From assembly GCA_964463695.1 (NCBI GenBank), contig CAYXCZ010000014.1, positions 1 through 64,000 on the forward strand: a stretch of DNA of 64,000 nucleotides, in the 5' to 3' direction. Within the stretch, counting starts at the first letter, position 1; each line of letters opens with the position of its first letter. Origin of the DNA: JALNZU01 sp964463695 (lineage in GTDB: Bacteria; Bacteroidota; Bacteroidia; Bacteroidales; F082). The translations under genes were made by a program, and so were the position numbers. This document shows, one piece after another, positions 35,371-44,214 of this stretch. A model generated the notes under the pieces. It made no database searches. It was not told where the DNA came from and was given only the letters and a program-made list of their open reading frames with translations.

Positions 35371-36126
35371 ATGAAGCTCCAAAACTTGATAATATGTGGT
35401 ATCCTTAGCAATACTCTGATATTTTCAGTTATGGAAATCAAGTGTCAAACAGCTAACTCAATCGATTCAACTGAAAATAAGAATTTAAAACTTGAGCTCA
35501 ATGCCGAATTGGTTAGTCAATACATTTGGCGGGGTCAATTGTTTGATTCTCAACCACAGATACAACCTCAGATTCAGCTAACTACTGGAAATTTCATTTT
35601 TGGAGTTTGGGGATCACAATCTCTCCTAACCTCTAATGCCGAGATCGATTTATATGCATCATATACGTATCATTCAATTACCTTCTCTATTTATGACTAT
35701 TTCTATATTGATGAGAGTAATCTCGCTGATAGTCGTTTCTTCAATTATAGAAATTATGACTCCATTGTTTCAAACCACACCCTAGATGCTTGCCTTCTTT
35801 TCGACAGAATCGCTGGAACAAAATTTTCTCTCACAGCCTCTTGTTTTTTTCTTGGTGATGATTACAACTCAAAGCGTGAAAGACAGTTTTCAAATTACCT
35901 GAATCTTGACTATAGCTTTTCTTATCTGGAAATGGATTTAATCTTGTCGGCAGGCGGAACATTAAGCAACGGCTTTTACGCCGAAGAAGCTGCTGTAACT
36001 ACCTTATCGCTCAAAGCTATCAGGACAATTCCTATCGGTAAAAAAGCAGGAATTGAATTATCAGGAACTTTTATTTTTAATCCAAATTCTGAGGACGTGT
36101 ATTTTTACTTCGGAATAAAAATTTAA
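35371..36126 (+). CDS. TorF-like outer-membrane porin
   Basis: A 251-residue exported beta-barrel protein. A signal peptide (about 1-26) is followed by alternating aromatic/hydrophobic strands. ELNAELVSQYIWRGQLFDSQPQIQPQ near residue 48 matches the 'S.Y.WRG' opening of TorF family putative porins, and FYFGIKI ends with a C-terminal strand typical of barrel insertion. Its presence inside a partner-switch operon suggests that the operon controls or monitors uptake across the outer membrane, but this is inference. Confidence 0.7.
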   Translation: MKLQNLIICGILSNTLIFSVMEIKCQTANSIDSTENKNLKLELNAELVSQYIWRGQLFDSQPQIQPQIQLTTGNFIFGVWGSQSLLTSNAEIDLYASYTYHSITFSIYDYFYIDESNLADSRFFNYRNYDSIVSNHTLDACLLFDRIAGTKFSLTASCFFLGDDYNSKRERQFSNYLNLDYSFSYLEMDLILSAGGTLSNGFYAEEAAVTTLSLKAIRTIPIGKKAGIELSGTFIFNPNSEDVYFYFGIKI

Positions 36127-36192
36127 TCAACGATCAGAATCAATACTTTAACATTAAATAATTCAATTAATAACAAATTCAAAACATTTCAA

Positions 36193-36519
36193 ATGGAAGC
36201 AAAAATCAGTAAATCAGACAATTACACTTTAGTAGCTATTAATGGCAGGATCGACACAGTAACTGCAGTCGAATTCGAACGCGTTGTTACACAAGTGCTT
36301 GAAGATGAAAGCAGTGCTGTAGTTATGGATTGCGCGGGACTGGATTACATCAGTAGTTCAGGTCTCAGGGTTTTTCTAATGATGCAAAAACGAATGATGT
36401 CGAAAAAAGGGAAACTCCATATTTGTTGTCTTCGCTCAAATATTCAAGAAATTTTTGACATTTCGGGCTTCTCAACAATCTTTCAGATTTTTCCCGACGA
36501 ACAATCAGCAAAACCATAA
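36193..36519 (+). CDS. STAS-domain protein (RsbV / anti-sigma-antagonist type)
   Basis: A single STAS domain of 108 residues. DCAGLDYISSSGLRVFLMMQKRM carries the phosphorylatable Ser region (Ser54-56), with Ser55 aligned to the phosphoserine of SpoIIAA. In partner switching the dephosphorylated form captures the RsbW-type kinase. It is the most likely substrate of the PP2C protein at 33713 and the kinases at 34908 or 36592. Confidence 0.9.
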   Translation: MEAKISKSDNYTLVAINGRIDTVTAVEFERVVTQVLEDESSAVVMDCAGLDYISSSGLRVFLMMQKRMMSKKGKLHICCLRSNIQEIFDISGFSTIFQIFPDEQSAKP

Positions 36520-36591
36520 CCTTCTATAATACAGATTTCTCTTTTCTATTTTGAGGTAAAAAGTAACAATTGTATAATTGTAAATAAATCT

Positions 36592-38076
36592 ATGATACCA
36601 CGTAAACTACTTCAGGGTGAGTACATTGCCAAATTAACATTGTTTTCTGATAAGCTATACATACGTCAGGCTCAGGAGTTTGTGATGTATTACGCCCGTT
36701 TGTTCAAATTTGGTCAAAAGGACATTACAAAGCTTGAACTTGCTACCGAAGAGGCTGTTTTGAATACGATTGAAAATTCTTTCGAGGAAGGTGAGTTTGG
36801 TCGTTTTGAGGTTAAAGTTGGCTATAGACCTGGCGCTTTTATTATTTCAGTTGAGGATCAGGGAATTCCAGCTGATGCCGAACGCCTTGAACGACAGGAA
36901 AACTCGGCTTTAGGCATATTACTAATGCGAAATCTGGTTGACGAGTTCAATATCATCAACTTAGGTCGTGAAGGTAAAAAAATGGAGCTAATCAAATACC
37001 TACCTGAAACAAGCATAGCAGATCTGTTGACTGCTGAAGAGTTGGAAAGTAATGGGCCAAACGATGATGCACCTGCAACCGATACGCCAACAATGCGTCT
37101 GATAAAACCCGAAGACGCTCCAATGTTATCGCGACTTGCCTATAGGGTATATGGTTATACCTACGCTTCAGTGTTTTACTTCCCTGAAAAAATAAAGGAA
37201 CTGATCGAAAACGGCCTGCTGAATTCAGTCGTTTCCGTGAATAAAGACGGTGAAATCATTGGCAACTTAAGTTTGTTCTTTGAACATAAGGATGCCAAAG
37301 TTGCCGATTCGGGGGCTGCCATGATTGATCCACGCTACAGAGGCCATAGTTTGTTTAAAGAGTCAAAAAAATTCCTTCAACGGCATGCCGAAGCAAATGG
37401 GATGTACGGGATATTTAGTGAAGCTGTTACCATTCACTCTTTCACGCAGCAAGGAAACCTCAGCTTAGGAGCCAAAGAAACCGGTATTATGCTCGCTTAT
37501 GCCAGTGAAAATCTGACGTTTAAAAAAATCAATAATGATAAAAAAAGCGAACAACGACAAGCTGTCGCGCTGTTTTACCTTAAAACTAATAAAGAACCAC
37601 ACCGGAAGGTGTATTTAAACGAAAAGTTTTATCCTTTACTAAAGATGCTTTGCGAACATAACGACCTTGACAGAGAAATTATAATGATTTCTGATCAGGA
37701 AACAGCTGAGCCTCAACGTGAACAATCGGTAATAAGCACTACGGTCAAACCTGATTTGAACATAGCCGTTATAATCGTTCATGAAGCCGGATCAGATGCT
37801 GTTCCGCTTATCTCTCAACAATTAAGGGAGTTATGTCTTAAGAAAATTGAAACAATTTATCTTGAGTTACCTGTAAATGAACCTTATACAGCTGTACTTG
37901 CACGCGAAATGAATCAAAAAGGATTCATGCTTAGCGGAATAATACCTGAACTTCGCGAAGGCGACATTCTTAAAATGCAGTATCTCAACAATGTATATGT
38001 CGATCCTGCAAAAATTGTTATTGCCTCTCCCCTCACCCGTGAACTCCTAAACGTTATTATGAAGGACTATAAATAA
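36592..38076 (+). CDS. RsbW-type ATPase fused to GNAT acetyltransferase
   Basis: A 494-residue cytoplasmic fusion. Residues about 1-145 are an intact GHKL domain: KLELATEEAVLNTIENSF (N-box), VEDQGIP (G1) and ALGILLMRNLVDEF (G2). Residues about 160-340 are a GNAT-like domain (MRLIKPEDAPMLSRLAYRVYG; DPRYRGHSLFKESKKFLQ as the acetyl-CoA loop region; IHSFTQQGNLSLGAKETG). The last 150 residues carry a further strand-helix region ending ELREGDILKMQYLNN, perhaps a second degenerate GNAT fold. This suggests acetyltransferase output controlled by a partner-switch kinase. It follows the STAS gene by 72 bases, and another GNAT gene lies two genes downstream. Confidence 0.88.
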   Translation: MIPRKLLQGEYIAKLTLFSDKLYIRQAQEFVMYYARLFKFGQKDITKLELATEEAVLNTIENSFEEGEFGRFEVKVGYRPGAFIISVEDQGIPADAERLERQENSALGILLMRNLVDEFNIINLGREGKKMELIKYLPETSIADLLTAEELESNGPNDDAPATDTPTMRLIKPEDAPMLSRLAYRVYGYTYASVFYFPEKIKELIENGLLNSVVSVNKDGEIIGNLSLFFEHKDAKVADSGAAMIDPRYRGHSLFKESKKFLQRHAEANGMYGIFSEAVTIHSFTQQGNLSLGAKETGIMLAYASENLTFKKINNDKKSEQRQAVALFYLKTNKEPHRKVYLNEKFYPLLKMLCEHNDLDREIIMISDQETAEPQREQSVISTTVKPDLNIAVIIVHEAGSDAVPLISQQLRELCLKKIETIYLELPVNEPYTAVLAREMNQKGFMLSGIIPELREGDILKMQYLNNVYVDPAKIVIASPLTRELLNVIMKDYK

Positions 38077-38162
38077 CGACTTTCTGCGTTTGAGTTTTAT
38101 TTGCAGAAAAATTAGTTCTGTTGGGATTGTTATCTTTGTTTACAAACTAACATTTTAATCAA

Positions 38163-40388
38163 ATGGAAATTATTACAGATCAACAAAATAGAATCATTCA
38201 GCCGGTTGGAAGGATTGACGCAAACACAAGTTCATCCCTTGAAACTGTACTCACAAGCTTTGCCAATGAGGGCAAAGATATGATACTGGATCTTTCACAA
38301 TGTAATTATTTGTCAAGTGCAGGGATTCGAATTTTATTGAAAACAAAAAAAATGCTGCAACAAAGTAGAAACGAACTTTATATTGTTTCTCCATCTGTTG
38401 AAGTATTTCAAGTGTTTGAAACAGCCGGTTTGCACAAATTATTCCATTTTGAAAACAATGTAGAAGTAGCTAAGAAAAAATTAAGCATAGCCAAAAAGCC
38501 TCATCAACAAACCATTGATTTCCAACTCTCAGGGAAAACTTTTGTTTACACTTCAACAGGAATGGAAAACAGTGGCACTTTTTGGAAGGGACCCGACATA
38601 GTTAGTTTTAAAGAACTTGGTCTTTCTATTGGCATCGGACAAGTGCGAAGTTTACCGGGTTCATTAAATGATTCGATAGATTTTTTCATGACAACAGGTA
38701 GCTGCGCTGGTTTCTACAACCTTGAAAATGAGCATGAAGCTGATTTCAGGATTTCATCCAACCCTGCAAAAAATGGTCTGCCGGTAAGCGAAACTATCTC
38801 ATTTGGATCACAACCTGCAGGGTTACTGAGATTAGCCACGCCATCAACGGTGACTTTTGATGAGGTTCAGCATGCTGTAAAGCTTATACAGAAACTCACA
38901 AAAGTGGAAAATTGTATGACATTGGTCATAATTGCTTCGGTGAGCAGAACTGCACCTTCTATTAAAATGTATGCACTTATAAAGGAAGAAAACCTGAAAA
39001 AAAGCGCCGGAAATTGTCCGGTTTCATCAGATAGTTTTTTTTATTCAAAATTCAATGGGGCAAAGCATGGAATTCAATTTGAGTTAGACGAGATAGAAGA
39101 CTTCCTTTCCGAATCTGATCTTCAAGACTATTTGCAGGCGAATCTGAGTTTTGAGAATATCTCTGAAATAGCCTTGTTAAACGAATCTCAAACCATCGAT
39201 AACCCTTTCATTTGGTTGTTTACAGTTAATCAACTCGCTGATGGAGACTTGCAACGCATTCAAATTGAGACACCTGAGGGTTTCTTTTTTGAACCTCACA
39301 AATCATTTTTAACCCGGCAATTATTTACAGACGCCTCCAAACTTAAAGTTGAACCGCTTCATGGAGGGTTTTCGGCCCAAACATTTCATGTCACTTCTTT
39401 TGATCATGATGGCAGAAAAATGCGGCCAACGGTGATGAAAGTTGCCCATCGTGATTTAATTGAACGAGAGTCGGATCGTTGCTCACGCTATGCTCTGCCT
39501 TACATTTTTAATAATAGTGCGGTTGTGCTCGGAGCTGAATTTTATGGAGAAACAGGTGCGCTGCGTTATAATTTTGTTGGAATTGGAGGCGAATCAAGTC
39601 AGTTGAAATGGCTGACCCATTACTACCATCAAAAAGATTTAGTTTTTTTAGAGCCATTGTTCGACAAAATTTTCCTTCAAATTCTAAAACCCTGGTATGG
39701 TCAACCCGTAGTAAAAACTATACAACCTTTTGAGGAACACGATCCTACATATACATTTTTCCCTCACATTTATGATACTGTAAAAGAAGTATTTTCGATT
39801 TCGTCTGATGAGCAGGAAATCTTTATTCCCGAAACCGGGCGTAAAATGTTGAATCCATATTGGTTTTTGAAACATGAATATCCAAAAAGACGCGAAAAAA
39901 GTATAAAGTATCCAACAGGGATCTGTCATGGTGATCTGAATATGCAAAATATCCTTCTTGATGAATCGATGAATGTTTACCTTATTGACTTCTCTGAAAC
40001 GAAACAACGCTCAGTTGTTTCAGATTTTGCACGTTTGGAAGCAATCTTTTTGGTTGATAACGCTCCATTGAATACTGAAGATGACATGAAAACTTATCTT
40101 GATTTTATCGAATCATTTTACGATGTTACTGATCTTCATAGCATTTCTCCAAATTATTATAAAGGTGTCCATCACGAAAAGGTTGCTAAAAATCATGCCT
40201 TATCTCTAAAAATGCGTAACTACGCCTATGAGAGTTCACTTCAAAACGCTGATCCCATACCTTATTATATTGCCTTGTTAGAATGGGTACTGCCAATTGT
40301 TTGTTATGGTATACCAATTCCACAACGAAGACTTTCAATGATTGTCGCATCGATCCTATGTCAAAAAGTAATGAAAGCTGATTTTTAA
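38163..40388 (+). CDS. STAS - unknown module - APH-like kinase fusion
   Basis: A 741-residue cytoplasmic protein in three parts. Residues 1-105 are a STAS domain (DLSQCNYLSSAGIRILLKTKK, Ser51 at the phospho-site). Residues about 120-330 (FKELGLSIGIGQVRSL; PAGLLRLATPSTVTFDEVQHAVKLIQ; MTLVIIASV) are not a domain I recognise, but the STAS protein at 45958 has a similar stretch. Residues about 390-741 look like an aminoglycoside-phosphotransferase/choline-kinase fold: a glycine loop (HGGFSAQTF), a Lys in TVMKVAH, and HGDLNMQNILLD followed by LIDFSET, the catalytic and Mg-binding motifs. Whether the substrate is a small molecule or a protein is unknown. A TATCTTTG box precedes the gene without a good -33 partner. 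Confidence 0.82.
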   Translation: MEIITDQQNRIIQPVGRIDANTSSSLETVLTSFANEGKDMILDLSQCNYLSSAGIRILLKTKKMLQQSRNELYIVSPSVEVFQVFETAGLHKLFHFENNVEVAKKKLSIAKKPHQQTIDFQLSGKTFVYTSTGMENSGTFWKGPDIVSFKELGLSIGIGQVRSLPGSLNDSIDFFMTTGSCAGFYNLENEHEADFRISSNPAKNGLPVSETISFGSQPAGLLRLATPSTVTFDEVQHAVKLIQKLTKVENCMTLVIIASVSRTAPSIKMYALIKEENLKKSAGNCPVSSDSFFYSKFNGAKHGIQFELDEIEDFLSESDLQDYLQANLSFENISEIALLNESQTIDNPFIWLFTVNQLADGDLQRIQIETPEGFFFEPHKSFLTRQLFTDASKLKVEPLHGGFSAQTFHVTSFDHDGRKMRPTVMKVAHRDLIERESDRCSRYALPYIFNNSAVVLGAEFYGETGALRYNFVGIGGESSQLKWLTHYYHQKDLVFLEPLFDKIFLQILKPWYGQPVVKTIQPFEEHDPTYTFFPHIYDTVKEVFSISSDEQEIFIPETGRKMLNPYWFLKHEYPKRREKSIKYPTGICHGDLNMQNILLDESMNVYLIDFSETKQRSVVSDFARLEAIFLVDNAPLNTEDDMKTYLDFIESFYDVTDLHSISPNYYKGVHHEKVAKNHALSLKMRNYAYESSLQNADPIPYYIALLEWVLPIVCYGIPIPQRRLSMIVASILCQKVMKADF

Positions 40389-40449
40389 CACTTTAGCTCT
40401 GGATTAAAAAGAAAAATTATTTTAATGTACTTTTAATCAGCATGTTAAA

Positions 40450-41325
40450 ATGAAACCTATGCAATTTGATATTAACGAACTAAAATTTGAGAAACTCGAC
40501 CTGCAAGGAGTTGAAACACTTGTGGAATGGGCACGACAAGAAGGCTGGAATCCCGGATTGAATGATGCCCAAATCTTCTATCAAACTGATAATGAAGGCC
40601 ATTATGGTTTCTTTCTTCACAATAAGTTGATTGCAGGAGGTTCAATTGTTACATACAACGGAGAATTCGGTTTTATGGGGCTTTTTATTGTTCAACCTGC
40701 CTACAGATCAGTAGGTCTGGGAAAGGAGTTATGGTTTAAACGAAGGGATATGTTACTTTCACGACTAAAGCCCGGAGCTTCTATTGGAATGGACGGAGTT
40801 GTTTCGATGCAACCTTTTTATCAAAAAGGAGGTTTTGAACCTGCATTTCGTGATGAACGTTATATGAAACATGGCGAATATTTTCCGCCAGATCCTACGA
40901 TTTCATCCATCAGTGCAAATGACTTTGAAATGATAGCTGAATATGATAAAAGCTGTTTTGGCTTTGGTCGTAAGCTTTTTCTCAAGGCATGGTTAAACAA
41001 TCCCGACAGCAAATCCTTTAAGTTGATGATTAACAATCATTTGCAAGGATATGCTATTCTTAGAAAAACATTCAATGGTTATAAAATTGGTCCTCTATTT
41101 GCAAATAATGAAACCATCGCTGAAAGTCTTTATAAAGCTTGTCTGAGCGATGCCCAGGGCGAAGAAGTGTTTTTGGATATTCCGGTTAACAATCTTGCAG
41201 CCGTCAAATTGATAAAGAAATTTAATGCTACTTATGTTTTTGAATGCGCCCGGATGTATTATGGTAGCACCCCGAAAGTTGACTTAAATAAAGTCTTTGG
41301 GATCACTACCTTTGAATTAGGTTAA
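40450..41325 (+). CDS. Tandem GNAT acetyltransferase (YitH/HolE-like)
   Basis: A 291-residue cytoplasmic protein with two GNAT-like halves. The first (about 1-140) has VQPAYRSVGLGKELWFKRRDML, the acetyl-CoA loop region, and MDGVVSMQPFYQKGGFEPAF. The second (about 150-280) resembles the YitH-type C-terminal GNAT domain (YDKSCFGFGRKLFLKAWL; GYAILRKTFNGYKIGPLFANN; VNNLAAVKLIKKF). Substrate unknown. It follows the STAS-kinase fusion by 61 bases and is 11 bases before the hydrolase gene, so it is likely part of the same operon. Confidence 0.85.
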   Translation: MKPMQFDINELKFEKLDLQGVETLVEWARQEGWNPGLNDAQIFYQTDNEGHYGFFLHNKLIAGGSIVTYNGEFGFMGLFIVQPAYRSVGLGKELWFKRRDMLLSRLKPGASIGMDGVVSMQPFYQKGGFEPAFRDERYMKHGEYFPPDPTISSISANDFEMIAEYDKSCFGFGRKLFLKAWLNNPDSKSFKLMINNHLQGYAILRKTFNGYKIGPLFANNETIAESLYKACLSDAQGEEVFLDIPVNNLAAVKLIKKFNATYVFECARMYYGSTPKVDLNKVFGITTFELG

Positions 41326-41336
41326 TAAAATAATTC

Positions 41337-42296
41337 ATGAGTAAAATACTACATGTCAATAGTTTAATAATAATCTTAACACTTATCATGTGCGCATGTC
41401 AATCCAAGGAAGAAGCATTAAAGCTTCCGGCAGGAGAAGGTTTCTTAAATGTTACAGGCGGAAAGATATGGTACAAAGTTGTTGGCGCTGATAAGGCAGG
41501 TATTCCTTTACTTGTTGTTCATGGCGGACCAGGAGCACCACATGATTACCTTTCTAATCTGGAAATGTTAGCGAATGAACGACCTGTAATTTTTTACGAT
41601 CAACTCGGTTGTGGTAACTCTGATCATCCATCCGACACTTCACTTTGGACCGTTGCACGCTTCACTGATGAGTTGGAACAATTGCGTATAGCTTTGAACC
41701 TCAATGAATTTCATTTGCTTGGACAATCCTGGGGAGGTTATCTCACTACTAATTATATACTTACATATGGCTCTTCCCATATAAAATCACTGACTTTGTC
41801 AGCTCCACTGCTCAATTCTGTTCGCTGGGCAAATGATCAGCGCATATGGATTAGTCAATTACCCCAAAACCTGCAGGATACTATTTTTAAATATGAAGCT
41901 TCCGGAGATTTTTCTTCTGCTTCTTACCAGGAAGCAGTTATGATTTTCTATCAGAAACATGTCTGTCGTCTTGATCCCTGGCCTGAGGCGCTAAACCTGA
42001 CATTTCAAAAAATAGGTTTAGAAGTATATAACCATATGTGGGGTCCAAGCGAATTTACCCTTACTGGATGCTTGCAAAGCGCTGATATAACTCCGATGTT
42101 AAACACTATTGACATCCCCTGTTTGCTTACATGCGGTGAGTTTGATGAAGCAAGGCCCGAAACAATGCAAAGCTTTAAAGAACTAATTCCAAACGCCCGA
42201 CTGAAAATCTTTGAGGGGGCATCTCATTCACATCATCTTGAAAAGCAAGATGAGTATTTGCAAACCCTCAGGTCTTTTTTGATTGAATCAGAGTAA
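41337..42296 (+). CDS. Proline-iminopeptidase-like alpha/beta-hydrolase lipoprotein
   Basis: A 319-residue exported hydrolase. A hydrophobic signal ends in a lipobox-like MCAC (Cys21). The fold is alpha/beta-hydrolase with the oxyanion-side HGGPGAPHDYL near residue 62 and YDQLGCGNSDHP near 88, both typical of peptidase family S33. Ser131 in LGQSWGGY is the nucleophile; a CGEFDEARPE Asp and an ASHSHHLE His complete the triad. It would release N-terminal residues, often proline, from peptides at the cell surface, which fits an operon near amino-acid-type importers. A hairpin follows at 42333-42357. Confidence 0.87.
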   Translation: MSKILHVNSLIIILTLIMCACQSKEEALKLPAGEGFLNVTGGKIWYKVVGADKAGIPLLVVHGGPGAPHDYLSNLEMLANERPVIFYDQLGCGNSDHPSDTSLWTVARFTDELEQLRIALNLNEFHLLGQSWGGYLTTNYILTYGSSHIKSLTLSAPLLNSVRWANDQRIWISQLPQNLQDTIFKYEASGDFSSASYQEAVMIFYQKHVCRLDPWPEALNLTFQKIGLEVYNHMWGPSEFTLTGCLQSADITPMLNTIDIPCLLTCGEFDEARPETMQSFKELIPNARLKIFEGASHSHHLEKQDEYLQTLRSFLIESE

Positions 42297-42610
42297 ACTA
42301 CAAATTAAAACTAAGCACAATTTCATATTCTGACGCCCTGATAAAACAACAGGGCGTTATTAAAATTTATCTTCTGCTTTTACACTTATCATTTTTTTGG
42401 GTCTTATAAACTGAATTAGTTCGAAAAATTAGTTCGGCCACCAAATAATTTTAATCTATTGGTTCACATTATATTATGAAATTTATTCAGATTTTTTAAC
42501 ATTTTTTGTTTAACTTTTGATAGCAATCATTGAACAAAATATATGAATCTAAGGTTTAGATGAAGTAATTAATATTAAAACTAACATTAACTCTATTAAA
42601 CTCTACAGTC
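42297..42610. other. Intergenic region with hairpin before the fasciclin gene
   Basis: ACGCCCTG (42333-42340) pairs perfectly with CAGGGCGT (42350-42357), followed by TATTAAAATTT rather than a pure T-run: a probable but atypical terminator for the signalling operon. The rest is AT-rich; I see no gene and no clear promoter for the fasciclin gene. Confidence 0.5.
42333..42357 (+). terminator. Hairpin after the signalling operon
   Basis: A perfect 8-bp GC-rich stem around a 9-base loop, 36 bases after the hydrolase stop. The following bases are AT-rich but not a clean T-run, so terminator strength is uncertain. Confidence 0.5.
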
Positions 42611-43540
42611 ATGCAAAAATTAAAATCTAAACTTCAGTACTTTTTAGTTGCACTCTTAATGGTGGGTGTTTTTACTTCATGTTCGAAAGATGATGACCCT
42701 GTTGTTGAGTCAAAAAACATCGTGCAAACAGCAGTTTCTGATCCACAGTTCTCGATTCTGGTCTCAGCCCTTCAAAAGGCCAACTTAGTTACAGCTTTGG
42801 AAGGTACTGGTCCTTTCACGGTATTTGCTCCAACCAACGCGGCATTTAATGCACTTTTCACTCAATTGGGAGTTTCTGGTATTAATGATTTGAGTGCAGA
42901 AATACTCACGCCGATTCTCTTAAATCATGTCGTAAGTGGGAGCGTAAAATCTATGGACATTGCAACCGGCTATGCTAACACCTTAAATAACAGTGGTCCT
43001 GGTCAAAACTTCATTAAGGTTTTCATCGAAAAAACAACTTCAGTCAAAGTTGATGGCAGTAATGTAACAACAGCTGATGTTATGGCATCAAACGGTGTCA
43101 TTCATGTAATTGATAAAGTGATTATTCCAGCCTCTGTTGTAAATCACGCAATTAACAATGCAGGATTTAGCACCCTTGTTCAGGCTGTTTTAAAAGCTGA
43201 TCTAGCGTCTGCATTATCTGCTACCGGACCTTTTACTGTTTTTGCTCCTACCAATGAGGCATTTGCAAATTTATTTACTGCATTAGGTGTATCAGGAATC
43301 GCTGACCTCACAGCCGAACAACTCTCTCCAATTTTGCTTTACCATGTTGTGTCAGGTAATGTAACTGCTTCACAAGTGATGTCGGGAAGTGTCCCAACAT
43401 TGAAATCCGGAAGCAATATTGATGTAGTCGTAACTGGAGGAAGTGTAAAACTCAATGGCAACTCAAATGTCGTAGCCACTGACGTTCAAGGTACCAATGG
43501 TGTGATTCATGCAATTGACACTGTGCTACTTCCTGAATAA
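42611..43540 (+). CDS. Fasciclin-domain lipoprotein with two domains
   Basis: A 309-residue exported surface protein. The signal peptide ends in a lipobox-like TSC (Cys near residue 24) with an acidic start to the mature chain. Two fasciclin (FAS1) domains follow (about 37-170 and 174-309), each with the H1 box TGPFTVFAPTNxAF and an H2-like region ending GVIHxIDxVxxP. FAS1 domains mediate adhesion. The two domains are very similar, pointing to internal duplication. It has its own terminator at 43561-43591. Confidence 0.93.
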   Translation: MQKLKSKLQYFLVALLMVGVFTSCSKDDDPVVESKNIVQTAVSDPQFSILVSALQKANLVTALEGTGPFTVFAPTNAAFNALFTQLGVSGINDLSAEILTPILLNHVVSGSVKSMDIATGYANTLNNSGPGQNFIKVFIEKTTSVKVDGSNVTTADVMASNGVIHVIDKVIIPASVVNHAINNAGFSTLVQAVLKADLASALSATGPFTVFAPTNEAFANLFTALGVSGIADLTAEQLSPILLYHVVSGNVTASQVMSGSVPTLKSGSNIDVVVTGGSVKLNGNSNVVATDVQGTNGVIHAIDTVLLPE

Positions 43541-43560
43541 TTTTCTCAACCTATTTCATT

Positions 43561-43591
43561 AAAAAAACCGGTAGAATCTGCCGGTTTTTTT
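43561..43591. terminator. Bidirectional terminator, fasciclin gene / small lipoprotein gene
   Basis: CCGGTA (from 43568) pairs with TGCCGG (ending 43584) through one wobble, with a run of seven A before and seven T after. It can therefore act on both converging transcripts. Confidence 0.88.
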
Positions 43592-43652
43592 GTGTTCATA
43601 CCTTTTAAAACCTGAACCAGAATAAAAACATTTGAGTTTTTATTGAGACATT

Positions 43653-44042
43653 TCATTCAATTCTTGTCCATTCACCTGAAAGTGCACTCAAACGCGGAAT
43701 ACAGGGCTCTCGATCTGCCATCAAAGTTAGCTTTTCATCAGTTACAGTATAGAGGTATGTTGCCTCTGAGTTGCAATCGGTATCATTAAATACCCTTAAC
43801 TGAATATCATCAACAATTACATAACTAACTGTTGATGAAGTATGTCCTGGGATTAGCATTACAGGAATCCAATGCAAAAGACTATCATTGGTTAATTCAA
43901 GTTGAACATCATAATCAATTCCATCCACATTATACTTGTGTTGATAAGTGCCTGTAATACTTACAGTTTTATCTTTACCACATGATATGAAAAGAAAACA
44001 ACTACTGATGAAAAGAATTAAAATGAGACGAAAGTGATTCAT
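43653..44042 (-). CDS. Small putative lipoprotein, possibly lipocalin-like
   Basis: A 129-residue exported protein. The frame extends upstream to 44162, but the ATG at 44042 (MNHFRLILILFISS) directly begins a signal peptide ending in a lipobox-like FISC (Cys near residue 21), so I use it. The mature part is beta-rich (GTYQHKYNVDGIDYDVQLELTND; SYVIVDDIQLRVFNDTDCNSEATYLYTV) and ends LSGEWTRIE, a pattern common to lipocalin-like Bacteroidota lipoproteins. Function unknown. Confidence 0.62.
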   Translation of the reverse strand: MNHFRLILILFISSCFLFISCGKDKTVSITGTYQHKYNVDGIDYDVQLELTNDSLLHWIPVMLIPGHTSSTVSYVIVDDIQLRVFNDTDCNSEATYLYTVTDEKLTLMADREPCIPRLSALSGEWTRIE

Positions 44043-44214
44043 TGTGGTTTGTTTTTTGTTTTTAAAAAGCTTAAAAACAGGCTTTTCATGGCCGTTTTGG
44101 AGCGAAAAATATAACAAAATAGATTGGCTTAAAGTCTGATTTGATATCAGGCTTTCAGGCACAAATTTAACATTAACAACCCATTAAGTCAAGTGATTTT
44201 TAAGAATTTCCTCT

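Noticed and set aside
33713..38076. Control of a SigB-type stress sigma factor by the partner-switch operon
   Set aside because: No such sigma gene is present in the window, so the classical role is not supported here.
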